Below, piece by piece: positions 1-5,755 of a stretch of DNA of 5,755 nt. This DNA comes from Myxococcales bacterium (GTDB taxonomy: Bacteria > Myxococcota_A > Polyangia > Polyangiales > Houyiibacteriaceae): assembly GCA_020354595.1 (NCBI GenBank), contig CP070650.1:1850811-1856565 (forward strand), read 5' to 3'. A program made the translations under genes and the position numbers. Under the pieces are notes generated by a model. The model worked only from the letters and a program-made list of their open reading frames with translations. It had not been told where the DNA came from and did not search any database. Numbering within the stretch: position 1 is the stretch's first letter; every line of letters starts with the position of its first letter.

Positions 1-818
1 CGCGTCGCGCACAACGCCATGATCACGTCGCCGTCGATCTGGTTGCCATTCTCGTCGATCATGATCACCCGGACGGCGTCCCCATCGAGGGCGATTCCGA
101 GGTCCGCGTTTCGTTTTCGTACCTCGCGCGCGCAAGCCTCAGGGTGGAGCGCGCCGACCTTGTGATTGATGTTCTTGCCGTTCGGTCGAACCCCGATGGA
201 GTGCGTCGTCGCCCCTAGCTCGGAAAACACGAGAGGCGCGGTGCGATAGGCAGCGCCGTGGGCCGCATCGACTACGATCGTGACACCTTCCAAGGTGAGC
301 TCGTCGGGAAAGGAGGCCTTGACGAAGGCCACATAGCGGCCCGGCGCGTCGTCCTGTCGCTCCGCGCGTCCGACTCGGGTCCCCGTAGGACGCTTGGCAT
401 CGAGCTCCGAGCCGAAAATGAGCGTTTCGATCTCGTGCTCCACCGCGTCCGGCAGCTTGAACCCGTCTGGGCCGAAAATCTTGATGCCATTGTCCTGATA
501 CGGATTGTGCGACGCGCTGATCACCACGCCCGCATCCGCTCGCATGCTCGTCGTCAAATGGGCGATGGCGGGCGTCGGAAGCGGACCAGACAAGAGCACC
601 TCCCCGCCGAGCGCACAGACTCCGGAAGCGACGGCCGTCTCGAACAGGTATCCCGAGAGTCGAGTGTCCTTTCCGACGACGATGCGCGGCGCATGGTCGA
701 CGCGTTGGCCGGCCTGGTACGCGATGGCGGCACCGATCCGAAACGCCACCTCCGGTGTCATGTCTCCGCGATTGGCGAGGCCGCGGATGCCGTCGGTTCC
801 AAATAGCTTTCGTGTCAT
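1..818 (-). CDS. glmM: Phosphoglucosamine mutase GlmM, N-terminal 272 residues (partial, runs off left edge)
   Basis: GlmM converts glucosamine-6-phosphate to glucosamine-1-phosphate in the cytoplasm, the step before GlmU makes UDP-GlcNAc for peptidoglycan and LPS. The start [13 protein letters not shown] is the GlmM signature. The phosphoserine loop '[11 protein letters not shown]' places the catalytic Ser at residue 103 (E. coli Ser102), followed by '[14 protein letters not shown]'. Domain 2 begins with '[10 protein letters not shown]' (about 182-191) and continues through 'N-G-K-N-I-N' (213-218). The metal loop at 245-250 reads D-G-D-A-V-R, where the family has D-G-D-A/G-D-R, so the third Mg2+-binding Asp is Val249 (codon at 74-72). 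The frame is otherwise intact and well conserved on both sides. The sugar-binding and phosphate-binding domains (about 170-190 residues) lie left of the window. The ATG is 7 bases after the tamB stop, so expression is probably coupled to tamB. The identification is secure; whether this allele is fully active is open. Confidence 0.96.
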   Translation of the reverse strand, partial: MTRKLFGTDGIRGLANRGDMTPEVAFRIGAAIAYQAGQRVDHAPRIVVGKDTRLSGYLFETAVASGVCALGGEVLLSGPLPTPAIAHLTTSMRADAGVVISASHNPYQDNGIKIFGPDGFKLPDAVEHEIETLIFGSELDAKRPTGTRVGRAERQDDAPGRYVAFVKASFPDELTLEGVTIVVDAAHGAAYRTAPLVFSELGATTHSIGVRPNGKNINHKVGALHPEACAREVRKRNADLGIALDGDAVRVIMIDENGNQIDGDVIMALCAT

Positions 819-836
819 GCGGGCTTCAAGGCTCCC
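819..836 (-). promoter_or_regulatory. tamB-glmM junction with a weak, distant Shine-Dalgarno for glmM
   Basis: The best purine-rich site before the glmM ATG is GGGAG at 836-832, inside the last tamB codons. It is 13 bases from the ATG, longer than the usual 5-9. Nothing better lies in the 7-base gap (825-819) between the tamB TGA and the ATG. Translation of glmM therefore probably relies on ribosomes that finish tamB and reinitiate. The start itself is secure from the conserved N-terminal protein sequence. Confidence 0.5.
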
Positions 837-3800
837 AAGTGACATCGATACTCCAGTTGGACGGAGGAGCAAACGTGCCAGTAGTCACGAAGTTTAGGGG
901 CCACAGAGCCTCGATCAAAAAACCAGGGCGCTGTGCCTGCGCGGTGGTGTTGGGGCCGCCTTCCGTACGTCGGGCCACGAACTGCCCTTCCACGTAGAGG
1001 CCCCGGATCGGAACGTTCTCCGGAAGGACGCTGTCGACGTTGAAACCGACTTGCACGGCGGTGTCGGCCTCGACGTCGTCCGCATATCCCTGGCCCTGCT
1101 GGATGCCAAAGGTCGGCGCAAAGCCTCCAAACTGAGACTGAAGCGATGCCGAGGCGAGCCCGGCGGCCACGCCGGTGAGGAAGTTCGTGGTCTCTTGCGA
1201 CGCCTGCGCGGTGGTGGGGCCGACGCCTCGCTGTTGTCTCGTCGTCCCGGTCACCAGAAGGGCGATCACTTGTGCTTCGCTCTCGGTTGGTACGCTCGAG
1301 CTGAACTCGATGGTCGGGTTGTTGAGACGGCCCGACACCGTCACGGTCACCGTGTCGTTGCTCCCTCGCAGCGTGTGACGCGCGACGAGGTTGACCTTGG
1401 CGTTCATGTCGGGATCCCCGTCGAACACCATGCTTCCCGAGCGGATGTCGAAGCGTTTGCCGAACACACGGAAATTGCCGGTATGGAGGTTGACCGCGCC
1501 TTTTACGAGAAGCTCCTCGGCCATCGTCGTATCGAGGTTTGCGCTCGCTTCGACGAAGAAGCCTTGGTCACGGCTCGTGATCACGATGCGTTCCTCCGAG
1601 CGGAGCTTCAGATGCACCGGGTAAGGCGCCGGCTCGTAGGCTTGCTCGTAGCTTTCGCCGATGAAGAACACCTCGGGATGCGGAGCAAGGTCTTGCGGTG
1701 TCGCCGAGCTCTCCGGAATGTCGATCGTCAGCTTCCTGAGACGGACCTCGCCCTCGAGCGCTTCGTCCTCGAACTGAGCGAGCACGCGGGCGTTGCCGTC
1801 GACCCGCGCGACGATGGAGCCCTCCTGGCGTAGCGGGAACGAGTTGGCGTTCACTTGGAAGTCTGCCTTGTTCAAGCGGAAGCGTCTGAAACCGACGCGT
1901 CCGTCGACCTCTGCAGAGCCGCCCGTATCGTCCGCTCGAAGGTCCGTGATCGCTACGCCGTCCTCGTCGAAGATCGCGCGACCGCGCACGTTTTCGAGGG
2001 TCTGACCCACGTTTCTGAGGTTTACGCGGCCGTCGGAGAGGTCGACGCTCCCCACGAAGGTCGGGTTCTTGACCGGCCCCTGGGCAGTCACGCTGCCCTC
2101 GAGAATGCCCTCCACATTGACCACGCCCGCCATCCACGCGAGCACGGCTTGAAGCGGCATGCGATCGAAGTCCGCTCTGCCGGTGACCTCCCCCCGTCTG
2201 GCGAGCTCCGGAATGGGATGTTCACTGTCCCACCTCAGCGGCGCCCGCGCGGAAATCGCGGTCGACCCGCCGTTCCACCACTCCATGTCCAATCCCATCT
2301 CTCCGTACCCGTCTGCGTACTCAGCCGAGATCCGGTTCTTGGCAGGTGGGGTCTCGATGATGGTGTTCACCATTCCGGTTCGCCGTGCCGGCTCGAGACG
2401 CCGCGCACGAAGGTCGTCGGATACCATGGAAAAGGAAAGCGTCGGGTCGTCTCCAAAGAGTCCGGTGGCCCTGAGCTTCGCCTTGAGCGTGCCTGCGGCG
2501 TATCGGCAGAGGTAGGGAATGTTTTCGGTGGGTGCGTCGTAGAAATCCGCACTGATTCGGGTCACCGGCCACTTCGGGATCTCTGCAGCCTTCAGCCACT
2601 CGTCGATCGGTGTTTGCGCGGATGCCACGACGTCGAGCACCTTCGCGTCCCCAACGACGCCATCCATCTTGATCTCGGTGAGGCCCTCGATGAGCTGCGC
2701 CCGAAGCGTCGCGCGCGGGTTTGATTCGCTGCCGCAGAGGCCTTCCGAGCCTTCTGAGAGCCAGTCGAAGCTCGCGTGCAGGTCACCGCGTGTCTGGAAC
2801 GCGCCGCCCGCGATGGAGAGGCTTCCCGCGACTTGCAAGCGATCCGCATCGGGCACGAAGCGCTCACGCAGATCCTTCGGAAACGCGCTCAACCTCCGTG
2901 GCGGAACCCGCATTGCTGCTCGCCACGGCGACGTCTCGAGCGTCTCGATCGTCTCGCTCGGATTCTGGACGAGGTGCACGAGGTCGACCAGAAGGCTGCC
3001 TTCCGCTTCGAAAAGCTCGCCCTCCTCGTCCGCCATCCGCACTTGGGCGAGCAGCGCGCCATACTCGTACCGAAAGACCGACGAAAGGTCCGTGGGACCC
3101 CAGTCTCCGAAGACGAGTCCCGGGATGTCGACGTTCCCTCGGAAGGAGGGCGCGTCGAGCGGCCCGGAGAACTTGATGCTCGCATCGGCGAAGCCCTCCA
3201 CTTCGGGCATGTCCTCCTCGAAGATGAGCTCGAGCAACGTCAGGTCCATGGCGCCGGTGCTGAGCGTCGTCTCATAGATGCCCTCGCGAAGCGAGGGTCC
3301 GACGCCACCGGCGACCGGTTCGATGAAGCCGGAGCTGCTCAGGGTGAAGTTGCCCCGCCCGCCCATGTCGACCTGCGCGTCCGCGTCGAGAACCCCATCG
3401 TCGAAATGGATCAAGTACGCGGCGTTGACCGGCGAAACATCCCAAAGGGTAGCGTCGGTGAGGGTGCCCTCGGCGACGATGGTCGGCTCTTGGTCGAGGT
3501 CCCCACGGAATTCGAAATGGAGGTCCACAACTCCTTCGAAGTCCAGAGCCTGCTCGGGGTACAGGATCTTCAAGACTGCCAAGTCGAAATTCTCGAGATC
3601 TGCGTGAATGTCATCTGGGCCCTCGAAAAGCCACTCTCCCTCGGCGACCAGCCGTTGAGGCCCCCTGCCCATGAGGACTCGATCGAACGAGATGCCCTTG
3701 TTCGGGTCGAGCGTGAGGTTGTTGACCGACCCGCGCCACGACAGGTCGCCCACGGCGAGCTCGACTGCGTCGACGTCCAGTCGATAGATGGCGTCCTCGG

Positions 3801-5433
3801 CCTGGACCCGCGCTTGGAACTCGGCACGCCGATCGTCAGGCGCGGTGAACTCGCCGGTCGCCGTGTACTCTTTGGGGCCGCCGGTCAGAATGGCTTGGCC
3901 GTTTCCTATCGGATAGCCAGCCACCCGCAGCGCGGCTCCATCGAGCTCTAGGTCGAGCTGCGGCGCCAGCGGGTCGCCCCAAATGCGTCCTTCGAGGATC
4001 AAGAAGTGAGCGCGAATCGCCCCGTAGTCGAAGCGGTCGAATCGGACCCAACCCCTGGTCTCAAAATCGCCCTTCACAGTCTGACGAATGTAGAGGTCGA
4101 ACTCCGCGTCGCCCTGCAGGTCGGGCGCCCACTGTCGGACGTTGAGATCTTCGCTCACGTCGGGAATATCGCCGCGCGCGTGGATCTCCGTGACGCCTTC
4201 GTACTCGACGTGCCCGTCCAAGTAGAGGTCGCCACCGGAGTACTCGGCTTTTACCGAGTCGATGTCGAGACCGTCTTCCCTTGCGCGGATCTTCGCGTCG
4301 AATGGGGGGACGTGGAAGCTGTCGTAGGGGAACCCGTCCGTTTCGACCTCGACGCCGAGCACGTCCGGCCGCCGCGGGTCGCTCGCGATGGCGACGCGGC
4401 CGTTCACCTCGACCTCGGGCGTGCCGTCGATCAGGTTCGCGATCTGCAATCGGGGGCTCGAAACCTCGATTCGGGTAACTCCCTCTTCAGGCAGCTCTCC
4501 TTTCACGCGCGCCTTGCCGCCTGCGGTATCCACGTCGGCCTCCAGACGGTAGTCACCCTCGGGCCCCCAGAGGCGAACCCAGCCGCTGGCGTCCCCCTTG
4601 AGTGACTCCGCCCAGTCGAAGCCGACGTCATAGAGGGTTTGCGATCCAACCGGCTCCACCCGGATGAAAAGGTCGAGGTCGTAGGGATCTTCGGGCGCCC
4701 CGCCTTCGCGCGGGCGGTAGACGAGCTCAGCGGTCAGGTGCTCGTCCCCGCGGCTCGCCTCCGCGGTGACTTGGGTGCCCCTTGCATCGGTGTGGACGCT
4801 GCCGAAGATGTTCTCGATACTGCCTTCGAAGGGGAAGGGCTCGACGATGCGCCCGTCTGCAGACCAGACCTCGATGTCGGTGATCCAGTAGAACTCCATC
4901 CGACCCTTGGTGTTGAGGTCGACGACCCGCAGGCCCTTCAGATCGAGGAGCTCGCCGGTCACCGTCAGATTGCGTAGATCCATGTTGTCGACGATCGCGT
5001 GGAACGGCTCTCCTTCAGTGGGGCTGTCGTCCGCTGCGTCGAAGGCGGCAAGGAACGTCGGCGCGCCATCGACGTCGTCGACCAAGTCGACCCAGCCGTT
5101 GGTCAGATGCGCGTAATAGAAGCGGAGCTTGCCGCGAAGGCCGGCGATGGGATCGATGCCGAGCTCGACGGTTTCGCCGTAGATGATCGCGCGCCCGTCC
5201 GGGTCGTAGACGAACGTGTCTTTGACGACCGTGCGCCACAGGCGAAGCTGCTCGATGTAGCCCGCGTGCAAGGTGCCGTCCATCTCGCCCGACACGAAGT
5301 CGTTGAGCATGTCGCGGCCGATCGTCCTGCCGAGCTTCGTGTCGAGGTGGTAGAGGACGCTGATCAGGATCGAGAGGATGGCCAACAGCGGCCAGCCGAG
5401 AAACCAACTGAAGAGGCGCTGCAGCCACCGCAT
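826..5433 (-). CDS. tamB: TamB, inner-membrane-anchored translocation/assembly module and AsmA-like periplasmic bridge protein
   Basis: A complete 1535-residue protein, longer than E. coli TamB (about 1260). The N-terminus has Arg2 and Arg6, then one hydrophobic segment at about residues 13-28 ([16 protein letters not shown]). This is an uncleaved inner-membrane anchor that leaves the rest in the periplasm. The next part follows the TamB start pattern: 'G-R-x5-LN', then '[10 protein letters not shown]' and 'V-E-L-G-I-D'. The long middle is repetitive beta-strand sequence with recurring 'P-x-hydrophobic-x-G' units (near 491, 650, 761 and 1124), expected to form a hydrophobic groove. From about residue 1100 to the end is the TamB C-terminal domain (DUF490). 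It shows '[18 protein letters not shown]' (about 1310-1327), then '[11 protein letters not shown]', 'I-E-F-S-S-S-V-P' and 'V-I-A-L-L-V-T-G'. The ending, '...[10 protein letters not shown]', suits the segment that pairs with the TamA barrel. The ATG is chosen because a GAGG site precedes it by 7 bases and it overlaps the upstream stop. Known family role: outer-membrane protein assembly with TamA and phospholipid transport. Only two cysteines are present, Cys900 and Cys976. Confidence 0.94.
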   Translation of the reverse strand: MRWLQRLFSWFLGWPLLAILSILISVLYHLDTKLGRTIGRDMLNDFVSGEMDGTLHAGYIEQLRLWRTVVKDTFVYDPDGRAIIYGETVELGIDPIAGLRGKLRFYYAHLTNGWVDLVDDVDGAPTFLAAFDAADDSPTEGEPFHAIVDNMDLRNLTVTGELLDLKGLRVVDLNTKGRMEFYWITDIEVWSADGRIVEPFPFEGSIENIFGSVHTDARGTQVTAEASRGDEHLTAELVYRPREGGAPEDPYDLDLFIRVEPVGSQTLYDVGFDWAESLKGDASGWVRLWGPEGDYRLEADVDTAGGKARVKGELPEEGVTRIEVSSPRLQIANLIDGTPEVEVNGRVAIASDPRRPDVLGVEVETDGFPYDSFHVPPFDAKIRAREDGLDIDSVKAEYSGGDLYLDGHVEYEGVTEIHARGDIPDVSEDLNVRQWAPDLQGDAEFDLYIRQTVKGDFETRGWVRFDRFDYGAIRAHFLILEGRIWGDPLAPQLDLELDGAALRVAGYPIGNGQAILTGGPKEYTATGEFTAPDDRRAEFQARVQAEDAIYRLDVDAVELAVGDLSWRGSVNNLTLDPNKGISFDRVLMGRGPQRLVAEGEWLFEGPDDIHADLENFDLAVLKILYPEQALDFEGVVDLHFEFRGDLDQEPTIVAEGTLTDATLWDVSPVNAAYLIHFDDGVLDADAQVDMGGRGNFTLSSSGFIEPVAGGVGPSLREGIYETTLSTGAMDLTLLELIFEEDMPEVEGFADASIKFSGPLDAPSFRGNVDIPGLVFGDWGPTDLSSVFRYEYGALLAQVRMADEEGELFEAEGSLLVDLVHLVQNPSETIETLETSPWRAAMRVPPRRLSAFPKDLRERFVPDADRLQVAGSLSIAGGAFQTRGDLHASFDWLSEGSEGLCGSESNPRATLRAQLIEGLTEIKMDGVVGDAKVLDVVASAQTPIDEWLKAAEIPKWPVTRISADFYDAPTENIPYLCRYAAGTLKAKLRATGLFGDDPTLSFSMVSDDLRARRLEPARRTGMVNTIIETPPAKNRISAEYADGYGEMGLDMEWWNGGSTAISARAPLRWDSEHPIPELARRGEVTGRADFDRMPLQAVLAWMAGVVNVEGILEGSVTAQGPVKNPTFVGSVDLSDGRVNLRNVGQTLENVRGRAIFDEDGVAITDLRADDTGGSAEVDGRVGFRRFRLNKADFQVNANSFPLRQEGSIVARVDGNARVLAQFEDEALEGEVRLRKLTIDIPESSATPQDLAPHPEVFFIGESYEQAYEPAPYPVHLKLRSEERIVITSRDQGFFVEASANLDTTMAEELLVKGAVNLHTGNFRVFGKRFDIRSGSMVFDGDPDMNAKVNLVARHTLRGSNDTVTVTVSGRLNNPTIEFSSSVPTESEAQVIALLVTGTTRQQRGVGPTTAQASQETTNFLTGVAAGLASASLQSQFGGFAPTFGIQQGQGYADDVEADTAVQVGFNVDSVLPENVPIRGLYVEGQFVARRTEGGPNTTAQAQRPGFLIEALWPLNFVTTGTFAPPSNWSIDVTWEP
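3281..3297 (-). repeat. Perfect 7-bp inverted repeat with 3-base loop inside tamB
   Basis: The plus strand reads CCCTCGC-GAA-GCGAGGG, a perfect GC-rich stem of 7 base pairs. In the tamB message it would form CCCUCGC-UUC-GCGAGGG, over codons for P-S-L-R-E-G. No U-run follows, and the reading frame continues for over 800 codons, so it is not a terminator. It may be a chance product of codon choice in GC-rich DNA or a local mRNA hairpin. Confidence 0.55.
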
Positions 5434-5755
5434 CAGAACGCCTCACCGATCGTGAAGTGAATCGCACCCGGGACGCCGCCGCGAATGAAGCGGAAGATGT
5501 TGAACGCGTTCGGCGGAGCCGTGCCGTTCACGACCTGCCAGCCCGGAATCAGGAATCCGAAGTCGAGTCGAATCGGCCCGACGGGTGTGCGATATCGGAA
5601 CCCGAAGCCAGCCGCGGCGCGGATGTAGTTGAAGCGGAACGACGGACCTCGATGCACGTCCCCGAAGTCCATGAACACGGCCGTAGCGAACGCCTGCGTG
5701 ATAGGAACGCGCCATTCCACGCCGGCTTCCCATTTGCGAAGCCCGCCGTCGTTGC
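5433..5755 (-). CDS. tamA: Omp85-family outer-membrane beta-barrel protein, C-terminal end (TamA/BamA-like, partial)
   Basis: The 3' end of a gene that enters from the right edge; the last 106 residues and the TGA stop are visible. The sequence has the C-terminal barrel strands of the Omp85 (bacterial surface antigen) family. There is an 'E-W-R-V-P-I' strand (local residues 13-18), then 'F-M-D-F-G-D-V' (27-33), then the family signature 'F-R-Y-R-T-P-V-G-P-I-R-L-D-F-G' (52-66). The protein ends in Phe after alternating hydrophobic residues (HFTIGEAF), as expected of the beta-signal recognised by the BAM machinery. POTRA domains and the loop-6 VRGF/Y motif would lie outside the window. The fragment alone cannot separate TamA from BamA. 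I favour TamA because the next gene, overlapping by one base, is tamB, the usual partner. The role is inferred: outer-membrane half of the translocation and assembly module. Family assignment is strong; the tamA name is moderate. Confidence 0.86.
   Translation of the reverse strand, partial: NDGGLRKWEAGVEWRVPITQAFATAVFMDFGDVHRGPSFRFNYIRAAAGFGFRYRTPVGPIRLDFGFLIPGWQVVNGTAPPNAFNIFRFIRGGVPGAIHFTIGEAF
5441..5447 (-). promoter_or_regulatory. Ribosome binding site of tamB, with TGATG start/stop overlap
   Basis: On the minus strand GGTGAGG lies inside the last codons of the upstream barrel gene. Its GAGG core ends 7 bases before the tamB ATG, an ideal spacing. The TGA of the barrel gene (5435-5433) shares its A with the ATG (5433-5431). 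Such a TGATG junction normally means translational coupling, suiting two proteins that work as one complex. It also supports the chosen tamB start. Confidence 0.8.

Noticed and set aside
819..825. Possible separate promoter for glmM in the tamB-glmM gap
   Set aside because: The gap is only 7 bases, and I saw no convincing -35/-10 pair in the adjoining tamB end. Read-through from upstream explains expression more simply.
258..897. Plus-strand ORFs of 182 and 130 codons over the glmM start
   Set aside because: They are antisense to the highly conserved GlmM N-terminus, including the phosphoserine loop, and have Arg-rich compositions typical of GC-rich shadows.
1051..2724. Plus-strand ORFs of 260 and 289 codons antisense to the TamB C-terminal domain
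   Set aside because: Both are shadows of the best-conserved part of tamB and show no known motif, so they do not merit a gene call.
2776..3951. Plus-strand ORF of 391 codons antisense to tamB
   Set aside because: It lies wholly inside tamB, which has clear family motifs throughout. Its protein is a low-complexity Arg/Glu/Val-rich mix with no recognisable domain. Long antisense ORFs are expected in GC-rich coding DNA.
4242..4259. Inverted repeat ACTCGG-CTTTTA-CCGAGT, a possible terminator
   Set aside because: The stem is only 6 bp, inside tamB codons, and lacks a following U-run on the transcribed strand. The gene continues for more than 1100 codons.
4748..4766. Two CCGCGG palindromes 13 bases apart, a possible operator
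   Set aside because: They lie deep inside the tamB coding sequence. Such GC palindromes are common by chance at this base composition.

Overview
The window is an ungapped three-gene stretch, all on the minus strand, from a GC-rich Gram-negative (diderm) bacterium. In transcription order (right to left) it holds the 3' end of an Omp85-family outer-membrane barrel gene (tamA-like, 5755-5433), a complete tamB gene (5433-826, 1535 codons), and the 5' part of glmM, phosphoglucosamine mutase (818-1), which runs off the left edge. No taxonomic marker is present. The high GC, the long TamB and the gene order would suit a myxobacterial or other 'deltaproteobacterial' lineage, but that is a low-confidence guess.

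The genes are packed as an operon. The stop of the barrel gene and the start of tamB share one base (TGATG), with a good GAGG ribosome binding site in front of the tamB ATG. The tamB stop and the glmM ATG are 7 bases apart. There is no room for a promoter or terminator between the genes, so any promoter lies right of the window and the operon may continue to the left.

Functionally, TamA (outer-membrane Omp85 barrel) and TamB (inner-membrane-anchored, periplasm-spanning beta-groove protein) form the translocation and assembly module. This acts in outer-membrane protein insertion and, for the TamB/AsmA-like group, phospholipid transport between the membranes. GlmM makes glucosamine-1-phosphate, the precursor of UDP-GlcNAc for peptidoglycan and lipopolysaccharide. 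The cluster therefore couples envelope assembly to envelope precursor supply.

The most striking detail is in glmM. The Mg2+-binding loop, normally Asp-Gly-Asp-Ala/Gly-Asp-Arg, reads D-G-D-A-V-R, so the third metal-binding Asp is Val. This is one base away from the canonical codon, and could be a sequencing error, a population variant or a real change in the enzyme. I found no RNA genes, mobile elements or CRISPR arrays, and no sign of an undescribed system. The long plus-strand ORFs are antisense shadows of the three genes.
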